Source: Gordonia sputi NBRC 100414 (lineage in GTDB: Bacteria > Actinomycetota > Actinomycetes > Mycobacteriales > Mycobacteriaceae). Taken from it: a stretch of 64,000 nt of DNA. Positions 34,818-43,288 of the stretch are shown in pieces. The notes under the pieces are model-generated. The model saw nothing but the letters and a program-made list of their open reading frames with translations, made no database searches and was not told the DNA's origin. Every line of letters begins with the position of its first letter. Positions within the stretch are counted from its first letter, which is position 1. The stretch covers positions 1 through 64,000 of the forward strand of contig NZ_BAFC01000087.1 in the NCBI RefSeq assembly GCF_000248055.1, in the 5' to 3' direction. The position numbers and the translations under genes are program-made.

Positions 34818-36707
34818 GTGTCACCTGCCAACCCAACCGCGCTGATCAACGCCGACCGCATCAGTAAGAGCTATGGGATCAAACCGCTGCTCGACGAGGT
34901 GAGCCTCGGCGTGCACGAGGGTCAGCGCATCGGCGTCGTCGGGCTCAATGGCGGCGGCAAGACCACGCTCCTCGAGATCCTCGGCGGCGTCACCGAACCC
35001 GACGCCGGGCGCATCTCGCAGACCGGTGGCATCCACGTCGCAGTCGTCACGCAGCGAGGTGAACTACCCGTAGGCGCAACAGTTTCCGACGTCGTCGTCG
35101 GCGACGACACAGAAGTCCACGAGTGGGCAGGCGACGCACGAGTGCGCGGCATCCTCGCGGGCATCGGTATCGACGGTCTTCTCGATCGACGCGTCGATGA
35201 ACTCTCCGGCGGGCAGCGACGTCGGGTCGCACTGGCGGCCGCGCTGGTCACAGACTCCGGCGTCCTGATCCTCGACGAGCCGACCAACCACCTCGACGTC
35301 GAAGGCGTGCAGTGGCTTGCCGAGCATCTCGTTTCTCGACGCGGCGCGCTTGTCGTCGTCACCCACGACCGTTGGTTCCTCGACACCGTCGCCACCCGCA
35401 CCTGGGAGGTGCACGACGGTCAGGTCGACGAGTACGAGGGCGGCTACAACGACTGGATTTTCGCGCGCGCCGAGCGGGCCCGACAGGCCGACGCCGCGGA
35501 GGAACGTCGACAGAATCTCGCGCGCAAAGAGCTGGCGTGGCTGCGGCGCGGACCGCAGGCCCGGACCTCCAAACCCCGCTATCGGGTCGAGGCTGCCGAA
35601 AAGCTGATCGCCGACGTACCGCCGCCGCGAGATTCGGTGGCGCTCTCGGCATTTGCGCGACGCAGACTGGGCCGCGTCGTGATCGAACTCGAAGACGCGC
35701 ACATCAACACACCGCCGAGCGACGACGGCACTCCCGGGCGGGTCCTGCTCGACGATCTCACGTGGCGCCTCGCGCCGGGCGAACGCGTCGGTCTCGTCGG
35801 CGTCAACGGTTCGGGCAAGACCACGTTGCTTCGCGCGTTGGCCGGTGAGGTCGACGTCGAGCCCGGGCGTCGGGTCGAAGGCCTGACCGTCAGTATCGGT
35901 TGGCTCAAACAGGAACTCGACGACCTCGACCCCGACCAGCGGGTGCTCGACGCGGTGGAGTCGGTGGCAACGCGAATCACGCTGGGCGACAAAGAGATCT
36001 CGGCCAGCCAACTCGCCGAACGACTCGGCTTCTCGCCAGCACGCCAGCGCACGCCGGTCGGTGATCTCTCCGGCGGTGAGCGGCGTCGACTGCAGTTGAC
36101 CCGCATCCTGATGGGCGAACCCAATGTGCTGCTGCTCGACGAGCCGACCAACGATCTCGACATCGACACCCTGCAGCAACTCGAGGACCTCCTCGACAAC
36201 TGGGCCGGAACCATGGTCGTGATCAGTCACGACCGCTACCTCATCGAGCGTATCGCCGACACCACCTGGGCTCTGTTCGGCGACGGCAAGCTCACCAATC
36301 TTCCCGGCGGCATCGAACAATATCTCCAGCGGCGCAAGGAGATTGCGGCCAGCAGCACCGGCGACAATCGTTCTGCTGTGCTGTCCGGCGTGGCGGACAA
36401 GACGACAGGGGACAAGTCGGCAGGGGGCAAGTCAGAAGGGGAGACACCGGCAGGCGAGAAGTCGTCGGCGCCGGTTGCGCCCGCCCTGAGCGCGTCGCAG
36501 CACCGCGAGGCACGCAAGGCGATGAATCGACTCGAGCGTCGGATCGCGCAGTTGGACGAGCGAGAATCCAAGCTGCACGTCGAATTGGCCGATGCGGCAA
36601 GCGATCCCGAGCGTCTCGTGACGCTCGGCGCGGAGCTGCGCGGCGTCGTCGACGAGAAGGAGACAGCCGAGATGGAGTGGCTCGAAGTCGCCGAGCAGCT
36701 CGAATAG
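34818..36707 (+). CDS. ABC-F ATPase, Uup-like
   Basis: 629 aa with two ABC domains and no membrane segments. Domain 1 has Walker A GLNGGGKTT, signature LSGGQRRRVALA and Walker B LILDEPTNHLD. Domain 2 has GVNGSGKTT, LSGGERRRLQL and LLLDEPTNDLD. A C-terminal alpha-helical arm of about 70 residues (SASQHREARKAMNRLERRIAQLDERE...) is the coiled coil of Uup-type ABC-F proteins. A Lys/Gly/Glu-rich hinge (TTGDKSAGGKSEGE) precedes it. These proteins act on ribosomes or in DNA maintenance. TAGCCT (34806-34811) is 6 nt before GTG 34818, indicating a leaderless transcript. Confidence 0.92.
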   Translation: MSPANPTALINADRISKSYGIKPLLDEVSLGVHEGQRIGVVGLNGGGKTTLLEILGGVTEPDAGRISQTGGIHVAVVTQRGELPVGATVSDVVVGDDTEVHEWAGDARVRGILAGIGIDGLLDRRVDELSGGQRRRVALAAALVTDSGVLILDEPTNHLDVEGVQWLAEHLVSRRGALVVVTHDRWFLDTVATRTWEVHDGQVDEYEGGYNDWIFARAERARQADAAEERRQNLARKELAWLRRGPQARTSKPRYRVEAAEKLIADVPPPRDSVALSAFARRRLGRVVIELEDAHINTPPSDDGTPGRVLLDDLTWRLAPGERVGLVGVNGSGKTTLLRALAGEVDVEPGRRVEGLTVSIGWLKQELDDLDPDQRVLDAVESVATRITLGDKEISASQLAERLGFSPARQRTPVGDLSGGERRRLQLTRILMGEPNVLLLDEPTNDLDIDTLQQLEDLLDNWAGTMVVISHDRYLIERIADTTWALFGDGKLTNLPGGIEQYLQRRKEIAASSTGDNRSAVLSGVADKTTGDKSAGGKSEGETPAGEKSSAPVAPALSASQHREARKAMNRLERRIAQLDERESKLHVELADAASDPERLVTLGAELRGVVDEKETAEMEWLEVAEQLE

Positions 36708-36737
36708 GGTTGTGAGAGTGGGTTTTTGCCGGAGTGA

Positions 36738-37652
36738 TCAGCGTCGGATCGCGCCGTTGACAAGCGCCGCGACACCGATCGATCCCGACTTGTTCAGGTG
36801 ATAGGGATACGCGATGCGATTACTCAGACTCGACTCGTACCACGACGTGAGGCCGCACGGATCATGGCCTGCCGACGCACGATTGACGTCGACGAACTGT
36901 CCGTCGACCTTTGCGGTGGCACGTGCGAGAGCACGGTTGGCCCGGTCGAAGACCCCATGAAGCCACCGCACGTCTGGGTCGCTGATCGGTACGAGCGGCC
37001 AGCATCCGTGGGAACCCATGAAACCGCCGATACCCACGACGATGATCTGCGCGTGCGGGGCCTTTCTGCGGATGGCTGCGAGCGCCGGAGTGACCGCGTT
37101 CTCCATGACAGCGATGCGGTTGACGGCGAGCTGCGCCAGGCCGCGGTTCGAGCGGCAGTGCCTGTCGCCGAACGGCGAAGTGCCGCAGGGTCCGACGATG
37201 CGTCCCCACGCCATGTCGTTTCCGCCGATGCTCACGGTGACGACCTGCGCGTCCGACGGAACCGACCACACCTGGGGCGGCTTGTACCCGCCGCTGGTTT
37301 GCTGGCCGACCCGATAGAGATGCTCGGCGAGTGCGCCCGAGCACGAAACGTCGATGAAGCGTCGCGGCAGAGTCAGCGCCGCAACGACTGTCGGATAGTT
37401 CAGCGCCGACCGTTTGCACCCCTCGAAGTAGCCGGGCGTCGGAGTGAAGAAGCTGCCCGAGGCGCGTGAATCGCCCAGCGCCACGTACGGCCCGCCCGAG
37501 TAGCGCACCGGTGTGCTGCCGGGATCCGCGCCGGCCCGCGAGGACGTGAATCCGCCGCTGGCCAGCAGGGTCGCAGTGCACAGCACCACGAGCGCGATCG
37601 TGACGATCGGTCGTCGTAGAAACCGCCTCAGATCAAGTTCACTCTGTTGCAC
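36738..37652 (-). CDS. Secreted SGNH/GDSL-type hydrolase
   Basis: 304 aa from GTG 37652. A signal peptide or anchor (RPIVTIALVVLCTATLLASGG) is followed by the SGNH blocks: YVALGDSRASG (Ser), the Gly in block II, SIGGNDMAW (Asn) and a C-terminal YPYHLNKSGS (His). Cysteine pairs suggest an exported, disulfide-bonded esterase or lipase. The GTG start is set by TAAAGT (37665-37660) 7 nt upstream. The start codon lies inside a 29-bp inverted repeat. A longer frame to 38003 runs antisense through cstA and is rejected. It is divergent from cstA. Confidence 0.85.
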   Translation of the reverse strand: MQQSELDLRRFLRRPIVTIALVVLCTATLLASGGFTSSRAGADPGSTPVRYSGGPYVALGDSRASGSFFTPTPGYFEGCKRSALNYPTVVAALTLPRRFIDVSCSGALAEHLYRVGQQTSGGYKPPQVWSVPSDAQVVTVSIGGNDMAWGRIVGPCGTSPFGDRHCRSNRGLAQLAVNRIAVMENAVTPALAAIRRKAPHAQIIVVGIGGFMGSHGCWPLVPISDPDVRWLHGVFDRANRALARATAKVDGQFVDVNRASAGHDPCGLTSWYESSLSNRIAYPYHLNKSGSIGVAALVNGAIRR

Positions 37653-37663
37653 AGAATGAACTT
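37635..37663. promoter_or_regulatory. 29-bp inverted repeat over SGNH hydrolase start
   Basis: Arms AAGTTCACTCTG (37635-37646) and CAGAATGAACTT (37652-37663) match at 11 of 12 positions around a 5-bp spacer. The dyad covers the GTG start codon and most of the presumed -10 TAAAGT. A bound repressor would block initiation directly. Confidence 0.65.
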
Positions 37664-37694
37664 TAGGTTGTCTTGCGCACATTTTGCGTACGCG

Positions 37695-37707
37695 ATGTGA
37701 ATCACAT
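37695..37707. promoter_or_regulatory. ATGTGA-A-TCACAT palindrome upstream of cstA
   Basis: A perfect 13-bp palindrome 57 bp before the cstA ATG. It resembles overlapped Crp/GlxR half-sites (TGTGA/TCACA) but with a 1-bp instead of 6-bp spacer, so a different regulator is more likely. It lies between the divergent SGNH and cstA genes. Confidence 0.45.
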
Positions 37708-37764
37708 AACCGTGAGTAGAGTGAGCCGCGGCATGTGCGAGCTTCCGAGGAAGGGCAGTGAGCG

Positions 37765-40053
37765 ATGACAACCGTGTCAGAATCGTCGACGTCGACGCGT
37801 GACGAGTTTCCCGACGTCGAGTTTGTGACCACAGATCCCGACCGCCCGCCGGTGGCCGTGATCGACCGGAGTCCGATGACGCCGGGGAAGAAGGCGATTT
37901 TCGCAGTCATCGGCCTGCTCGGCGCCGTTGCCTGGGTGATCATTGCCTTCGTCCGAGGCGAATCGGTGAACGCGGTGTGGTTCGTCATCGCGGCGCTGTG
38001 CACCTACGTCGTCGCGTATCGCTTCTACGCTCGGCTCATCGAGATGAAGGTCGTGAAGCCACGCGACGACATCGCGACTCCTGCCGAGGAGTACGACAAC
38101 GCTCGCGACTACATGCCGACCGACCGTCGGGTGTTGTTCGGTCACCACTTCGCGGCGATCGCCGGTGCGGGACCACTCGTCGGGCCGGTGTTGGCCGCGC
38201 AGATGGGCTACCTGCCGGGCACGATCTGGATCATCATCGGCGCGGTGGTCGCCGGATGTGTGCAGGACTACCTCGTCCTCGCGATCTCGACTCGACGTCG
38301 AGGACGCAGCCTCGGCCAGATGGCCCGCGACGAGCTCGGGTCCGTCGGCGGCACGGCCGCGATCGTGGCCGTGCTCGTCATCATGGTCATTCTGATCGCG
38401 GTGCTCGCGCTCGTGGTCGTCAACGCACTGGCCGAGAGTCCGTGGGGTGTCTTCTCGATCGCGATGACCATCCCGATCGCGCTCTTCATGGGTGTCTACC
38501 TGCGATATCTGCGGCCGGGCCGGATCAGCGAGGTGTCGGTGATCGGCGTCGTGCTGCTCCTGTTGGCCATCGTCGCCGGCGGGTACGTCGCCGAGACGTC
38601 GTGGGGGCAGGACTGGTTCAGCCTCTCGCCGGTGGTGCTCAGCTGGGCGATCATCATCTACGGCATCGCAGCGGCCGTCCTGCCGGTCTGGTTGTTGCTC
38701 GCTCCGCGCGACTACCTGTCGACGTTCATGAAGGTCGGCACCATCGCGCTGCTGGCCATCGGAATCCTGGTGGTACAGCCGGTTATGAAAGCCCCCGCGG
38801 TCAGTGAGTTCGCGTGGAACGGAAACGGCCCGGCATTCGCCGGTGCCCTGTTCCCGTTCCTGTTCATCACGATCGCCTGCGGCGCGCTGTCGGGCTTCCA
38901 CTCGCTGATCGCGTCGGGCACCACTCCCAAGCTGCTGGCCAAGGAGGGACAGGCCCGGATCATCGGCTACGGCGGCATGCTCACCGAGTCCTTCGTCGCG
39001 ATCATGGCGCTGATCACTGCATGCATCCTCGATCAGCACCTCTACTTCGGCATGAACGCACCGAAGGCGCTGACTCAGGGCACCAATCAGGGGGCCGCCG
39101 ACTACGTCAACAGCCTCGGTCTCAGCGGAAAGCCGGTCGACGCACAGTATTTCGCCGACGCCGCGCAGAGTGTCGAGGAGAAGTCGATCGTCTCCAAGAC
39201 AGGCGGTGCACCGACCCTCGCGATGGGAATGTCGGAGACGCTGCAGCGTGGGTTCGGCGGAGAATCATTGCGCGCCTTCTGGTATCACTTCGCGATCATG
39301 TTCGAGGCCCTGTTCATCCTCACCACGGTCGACGCCGGTACCCGCGTGGCGCGCTTCATGCTGTCCGACGGTATCGGCAACCTGCCGGGCGCTCGTCGTT
39401 TCAAAGATCCGTCGTGGCGCCCGGGAGCGTGGGCGTGCACCCTGATCGTCTGTGCCGCATGGGGTTCCATCCTGCTGATGGGTGTCACCGATCCACTCGG
39501 CGGTATCAACACGTTGTTCCCGCTGTTCGGCATCGCCAACCAGCTGCTCGCCGCGATCGCGCTGACTGTCGTCACGGTGGTCTTGATCAAGCGGCGGCAG
39601 TGGAAGTGGGCGTGGATACCCGGTGTGCCGTTGGCATGGGACCTCATCGTCACCATGTCGGCGTCGTGGCAGAAGATCTTCTCGTCGAATCCGGCCATCG
39701 GCTACTGGGCGCAGCACCGCGCATTCGTGAACGCCAAGGACGACGGTCTGACCACCTTCAAGACAGCCAAGAGCATCTCGGAGATCGATGCGGTCATCCG
39801 CAACACGTTCATCCAGGGAACCCTGTCGATCATCTTCGCCGTGCTCGTGTTGATCGTCGTCGCGGCGGGTCTCTGGGTCGCCATCAAGGCTGTGCGCGCG
39901 GGCGGACTGCCCACCACCGAGGAGAAACCCGTTCCGTCGAAGATCTTTGGACCGCGCGGACTGTTCCCAACACGCGCCGAGAAGGCGGTGCAGCGCGAAT
40001 GGGATGAATACAATGCCGCGCACGGGATTTCAGCTCGGAGTAGCGGACACTAG
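37765..40053 (+). CDS. cstA: Carbon starvation protein A (pyruvate/peptide transporter)
   Basis: 762 aa, about 16-18 hydrophobic segments. CstA signatures include MPTDRRVLFGHHFAAIAGAGPLVGPVLAAQMGYLPG and GCVQDY in the N-terminal half and LFILTTVDAGTRVARFM and FGIANQLLAAIAL in the second. CstA/BtsT-family proteins import pyruvate or peptides during carbon limitation. The ATG at 37765 has AAGGG upstream (37750-37755). Length is normal for actinobacteria. It is followed after 11 nt by a ybdD-type gene, its usual partner. Palindromes in the 112-bp divergent region suggest regulation. Confidence 0.95.
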   Translation: MTTVSESSTSTRDEFPDVEFVTTDPDRPPVAVIDRSPMTPGKKAIFAVIGLLGAVAWVIIAFVRGESVNAVWFVIAALCTYVVAYRFYARLIEMKVVKPRDDIATPAEEYDNARDYMPTDRRVLFGHHFAAIAGAGPLVGPVLAAQMGYLPGTIWIIIGAVVAGCVQDYLVLAISTRRRGRSLGQMARDELGSVGGTAAIVAVLVIMVILIAVLALVVVNALAESPWGVFSIAMTIPIALFMGVYLRYLRPGRISEVSVIGVVLLLLAIVAGGYVAETSWGQDWFSLSPVVLSWAIIIYGIAAAVLPVWLLLAPRDYLSTFMKVGTIALLAIGILVVQPVMKAPAVSEFAWNGNGPAFAGALFPFLFITIACGALSGFHSLIASGTTPKLLAKEGQARIIGYGGMLTESFVAIMALITACILDQHLYFGMNAPKALTQGTNQGAADYVNSLGLSGKPVDAQYFADAAQSVEEKSIVSKTGGAPTLAMGMSETLQRGFGGESLRAFWYHFAIMFEALFILTTVDAGTRVARFMLSDGIGNLPGARRFKDPSWRPGAWACTLIVCAAWGSILLMGVTDPLGGINTLFPLFGIANQLLAAIALTVVTVVLIKRRQWKWAWIPGVPLAWDLIVTMSASWQKIFSSNPAIGYWAQHRAFVNAKDDGLTTFKTAKSISEIDAVIRNTFIQGTLSIIFAVLVLIVVAAGLWVAIKAVRAGGLPTTEEKPVPSKIFGPRGLFPTRAEKAVQREWDEYNAAHGISARSSGH

Positions 40054-40064
40054 AAGGCGATGAC

Positions 40065-40259
40065 ATGAAGACCGGCCTCACCCACGCCCTGACCTCGGTG
40101 CGCTGGTACGTGCAGAGCGTCATGGGTGATCGAGACTACGACCGCTACCTCGCACACCACGCATCGGAACACGGCGCGTCGGCCCCACTGTCCGAGCGCG
40201 AGTACTGGCGCCAACGCTTCGCCGACCAGGACCGCAACCCGCAGGGCCGCTGCTGCTAG
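40065..40259 (+). CDS. YbdD/YjiX-family small protein
   Basis: 64 aa, DUF466. Family features are WYVQSVMGDRDYDRYLAHH, LSEREYWRQRFADQ and the cysteine-ending C-terminus PQGRCC. The gene nearly always follows cstA/btsT. The protein's function is unsettled; it may assist transporter activity. A weak AAGG precedes the ATG. Confidence 0.9.
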   Translation: MKTGLTHALTSVRWYVQSVMGDRDYDRYLAHHASEHGASAPLSEREYWRQRFADQDRNPQGRCC

Positions 40260-40274
40260 GGCGGGTGGTGCGCC

Positions 40275-40433
40275 GATTGAGCCAACCTCCGCTGATCGAG
40301 CGCTCCTACCGCTGATCGAGCCAACCTCTGCTGATCGAGCCTGTCGAGATCACCCCGCCGCTGATCGAGCCGAGCCCGCCCCTGATCGAGCGCCCCCACC
40401 GCTGATCGAGCCTGTCGAGATCACCTCGATCAG
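40275..40433. repeat. TGATC-type repeat array, forward orientation
   Basis: Six copies of CTGATCGAGC (starting near 40292, 40312, 40330, 40360, 40382 and 40402) lie directly after ybdD. Two are complete units ending in TGTCGAGATCACC. The array faces a reverse-oriented array at 40560-40670 across a 40-bp palindrome. The 398-bp gap 40260-40657 holds only these elements. Confidence 0.85.
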
Positions 40434-40468
40434 CGACCGCGGCCGAGATGGGGAGCCGCGCCTCGCAA

Positions 40469-40530
40469 ATGTGTGTCTAATCGAAGGATGTGGGTGCTGC
40501 AGCACCCACATCCTTCGATACGACACATAT
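40469..40530. repeat. Perfect 40-bp palindrome with extended arms
   Basis: Positions 40480-40499 and 40500-40519 are exact reverse complements with no spacer (CTG|CAG centre). After a 2-bp mismatch the pairing resumes (40469-40477 with 40522-40530). As RNA it forms a stem of about 30 bp. It lies midway between oppositely oriented repeat arrays and between convergent genes. Confidence 0.9.
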
Positions 40531-40559
40531 CTAGGCCCGGGCGACGTCGGTTGGTGGGT

Positions 40560-40670
40560 GATCTCGACAAGCTCGATCAGCGGCGGGGGCTCGATCAGCG
40601 GTGCGGGCTTGGTCGGTGGGTGATCTCGACAGGCTCGATCAGCGAGTGTGGGCTCGATCAGCGAGTCGAC
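40560..40670. repeat. TGATC-type repeat array, reverse orientation
   Basis: Four copies of GCTCGATCAG, two of them preceded by GATCTCGACA-A/G, are the mirror image of the array at 40275-40433. The array ends at the 3' end of the minus-strand alpha/beta hydrolase gene. Confidence 0.8.
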
Positions 40671-41422
40671 GCCCGATCCGCGGAGTCGACCGTGTCCGCG
40701 AAGTCGTCGATGAGAGCGGCGGTGTAGTCCGGCTGGATCAGCGGGAACAGGTGCATGGCCCGCGGGACGACGACGAGGCGTCCGTCGGCCGCGGTCTCGA
40801 CGAACCTTTTTTCGTGCAGCCGGAACTGGTCCCACGCGCCGTTCGCGAACAGCGTCGGTCCCGGGTAAGCGGCGACGGAGGCGATGGCGTCGAAGTGGAG
40901 CACCGCGTCGACGACGTCGCGAATCGAATGGAGTGCGAGGCCGCCGGCCTCCATGTCGTCGGACACCTCGCGGCCAACGGCGATGCGCGTCAGAACCCTG
41001 CTGATCTGGGCAGCTTCGGACGGAAGCACACTGGTCGCCGCGCCGAAGAGACGGAACGGTGTGGCGAGCAGCCCACTTGGCTGCGCGGTCGCGCACAGCA
41101 CGCCTAGTCCCGCGACACGATCCGGGTGTGCCGCGGCCGTCGCCATCGCGACGTAGCCGCCCATCGACATACCGACGACCACCGCAGAGCCGCCGACCGA
41201 GTCGATCGCGTCGACCACCGCGGCGACGGCGCCGTCCAATGTGAACGTCTCGTCGGCGCGTGAGCCGTGGCCCGGCATATCGGGGCAGACCACGTCACGG
41301 TCGGCGAGCGAGCCGGCCACGCGCCGAAAGGTCTGTCCGCTCACGCGCAATCCGTGCACCAGAACTATCGGTGTGCGCGACGTGGTGTGGGGAGAATCGG
41401 TGGCAACGCTGTCGGTGCTCAT
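40658..41422 (-). CDS. Alpha/beta-fold hydrolase
   Basis: 254 aa. IVLVHGLRVSG (oxyanion HG), DMPGHGSRA, the nucleophile elbow VGMSMGGYVAMA, Asp in FANGAWDQF and His in RAMHLFPL give a complete triad of the canonical fold. The substrate is unknown; relatives include esterases, lactonases and haloperoxidase-like enzymes. Its 3' end runs into the repeat array. A weak TACTGA hexamer lies 6 nt before the ATG. The 74-bp gap before it holds a long hairpin shared with the end of the ABC-F gene. Confidence 0.86.
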   Translation of the reverse strand: MSTDSVATDSPHTTSRTPIVLVHGLRVSGQTFRRVAGSLADRDVVCPDMPGHGSRADETFTLDGAVAAVVDAIDSVGGSAVVVGMSMGGYVAMATAAAHPDRVAGLGVLCATAQPSGLLATPFRLFGAATSVLPSEAAQISRVLTRIAVGREVSDDMEAGGLALHSIRDVVDAVLHFDAIASVAAYPGPTLFANGAWDQFRLHEKRFVETAADGRLVVVPRAMHLFPLIQPDYTAALIDDFADTVDSADRASTR

Positions 41423-41443
41423 CGAAAGTCAGTATCCACGGAG

Positions 41444-41495
41444 AGTTGCGTGGGATCCACAGGTACAAAAATGCCCCCGTGGATCCCACGCAACT
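41444..41495. terminator. 17-bp stem hairpin between ABC-F and hydrolase genes
   Basis: Perfect arms AGTTGCGTGGGATCCAC and GTGGATCCCACGCAACT surround an 18-nt loop containing CAAAAATG. It starts 2 nt after the ABC-F stop and ends 21 nt before the next gene on the same strand, so it probably separates the two transcripts. It may be a dispersed element. Confidence 0.65.
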
Positions 41496-41496
41496 T

Positions 41497-43038
41497 TCAC
41501 CTGGGCGTGATCTCGCGGTCGATTCCCACCTCTTCGCGGAAACCCGCGTCGTGCGAGACGAGCAGCAGTGCGCCCGACCAGTCCCGCAACGCCGTGACCA
41601 ACTCCTCGACGGTGTCGATGTCGAGGTTGTTGGTCGGCTCGTCCATGATGAGGAGCTTGGGATCCGGGTCGACGAAGAGCGCATCCGCCAGTGCGACGCG
41701 AAGTCGTTCGCCGCCGGAAAGCTCGCCGAGGCGTCGATCGGCTCGTGAGCCGCGGAACAGGAATCGTGCGAGATGCGCTCGCACATCCTGACCGTCGACC
41801 TCCGGGTGCCGCTTACCGACGAATTCGACGACGGTCTGCGACGGATCGTCGAATGTGATCTGTTGCGGCACATACGCATAAGGGACGACGATGCGATCCT
41901 CGTCGATGAGGTCGGCGATCAGGCTGGTCTTGCCGGAACCGTTGCGTCCGGTGAGTGCCACGCGTTCGGGGCCGTCCATCCGTAGCCGTTCGTCGACGAT
42001 CACCTGAGCCGAACTGCCCAGTGCCACATACGGCATGGTGATCCGTGCGCCGCGGTCGGAGCGTACGTCGTCGCGGACAGACTCGAGCCGTCCGGCGGCG
42101 GCGGTCACGTCGTCGCGGTGCTCGTTGCGGAAGCGTCCGGCAGACTTCTCTGCGGCGTCGCGCCGGAGATGCGCGATGATCTTGGGGACACGCTTCTCCG
42201 GTTCGGCCTTGGCCGCGGTCCGCGCACGTCGGTCGAGGGTGATCTGCGCGTTCACCATCTCCCGACGCTGCTTGCGAAGATCGTTGGCGGCGTTGGCAAC
42301 TGCGGCCTGCGCTGTGGTCTGTTCCGCATCGACCACCTCGCGATAGAACGAGTACGGGCCACCGAACACCCGCACGTCGCCGTGATACAGCTCGAGCGTG
42401 GTATCGACGCGTTCGAGGAGCTCGAGATCGTGGGAGACGGCGAGGACGGTGCCCGCGAATCTGTCGATCAGCTCGAAAACTTTGTCGCGAGAATCGGTGT
42501 CGAGATTGTTGGTGGGCTCGTCGAGCAGCAGCACCGCCGGTCGGTGCACGATCCGCGAGACGATCGCGAGCAGCGTCGCCTCGCCACCGGACAGTGTGCC
42601 GACCGATCTGTCGAGGTCGGTGGGCAGCCCCAGCGTCGCCAGCTCGGAGGCCGCACGCGCTTCGATATCCCAGTCGTCACCCACGACATCGAAGTGCGCT
42701 GCGTCGACCGAGCCGGCCTCGATGGCGCTGATCGCGGCCCTGATCGGCTCGATCCCCAACGCCGACGCGATGGTCAGCGACGTATCGGAGAAGGCGTGCT
42801 GGGGAACGAGCGCGACGTCGCCGGTGGTGGTGATGCTTCCCGATGCCGGTACGAGATGGCCCGCGATCAGGCGTAGCAGCGTCGTCTTGCCTGCGCCGTT
42901 GGCGCCGACCAGCGAATACACGGCGCGGGGAACGGAGAACGAGAGCTCGTCGAATACCGATGTCCCGTCAGGCCACCTGTACGAAACGTCAGACAGTGTG
43001 ATGGACGGTGCGAGATCGACGGATGACGGTGTGGACAT
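41497..43038 (-). CDS. ABC-F ATPase, antibiotic-resistance/translation-factor type
   Basis: 513 aa, two ABC domains without membrane segments. Domain 1 has GANGAGKTT and LSGGEATLLAI (signature variant) with LLLDEPTNNLD. Domain 2 has GRNGSGKTS, LSGGERLRVALA and LIMDEPTNNLD. The inter-domain arm (about 235-310, rich in charged residues: KQRREMVNAQITLDRRARTAAKAEPEK) corresponds to the ribosome-reaching linker. It is shorter than Uup and lacks a C-terminal arm, resembling actinobacterial resistance ABC-Fs. ATG 43038 follows GGAG at 6 nt; TTG 43044 is rejected. The 250-bp upstream leader contains a three-codon ORF. Confidence 0.88.
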   Translation of the reverse strand: MSTPSSVDLAPSITLSDVSYRWPDGTSVFDELSFSVPRAVYSLVGANGAGKTTLLRLIAGHLVPASGSITTTGDVALVPQHAFSDTSLTIASALGIEPIRAAISAIEAGSVDAAHFDVVGDDWDIEARAASELATLGLPTDLDRSVGTLSGGEATLLAIVSRIVHRPAVLLLDEPTNNLDTDSRDKVFELIDRFAGTVLAVSHDLELLERVDTTLELYHGDVRVFGGPYSFYREVVDAEQTTAQAAVANAANDLRKQRREMVNAQITLDRRARTAAKAEPEKRVPKIIAHLRRDAAEKSAGRFRNEHRDDVTAAAGRLESVRDDVRSDRGARITMPYVALGSSAQVIVDERLRMDGPERVALTGRNGSGKTSLIADLIDEDRIVVPYAYVPQQITFDDPSQTVVEFVGKRHPEVDGQDVRAHLARFLFRGSRADRRLGELSGGERLRVALADALFVDPDPKLLIMDEPTNNLDIDTVEELVTALRDWSGALLLVSHDAGFREEVGIDREITPR

Positions 43039-43105
43039 GAACAACTCCGAGAAATTGGTGGGTGCGTACTGCGTCGGATCGACGCGGTCGCGCTGAATGC
43101 CAATC

Positions 43106-43117
43106 TCAGATGTTCAT
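43106..43117 (-). other. Three-codon upstream ORF in ABC-F leader
   Basis: ATG-AAC-ATC-TGA (Met-Asn-Ile) lies about 70 nt before the ABC-F start and downstream of a possible -10 TAGGGT (43177-43172). Short leader ORFs can attenuate ABC-F resistance genes. No clear Shine-Dalgarno precedes this one, so it may be chance. Confidence 0.3.
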
Positions 43118-43288
43118 GTCTGTCAGATCACCCCTGTGCTCTTCGGAGAATGGTGCCGCACGTCCGTGCGAACCCTATCCACTTTAACTCTGCCGACGGA
43201 CCTCTTGCCAACCGTGTTTGTGGAGTGTGCACAGGTGCGCTCGCCCGCCGATGGAGTCCGTGTTCGACGACGCGCTACCGTGAAACCC

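Noticed and set aside
37695..37707. Classical Crp/GlxR site before cstA
   Set aside because: Half-sites are separated by 1 bp, not 6, so the standard dimer geometry does not fit. It is kept only as an unassigned palindrome.
36738..38003. Longer SGNH hydrolase start at 38003
   Set aside because: It would overlap cstA antisense and displace the signal peptide from the N-terminus; the GTG at 37652 has a proper -10 at leaderless spacing.
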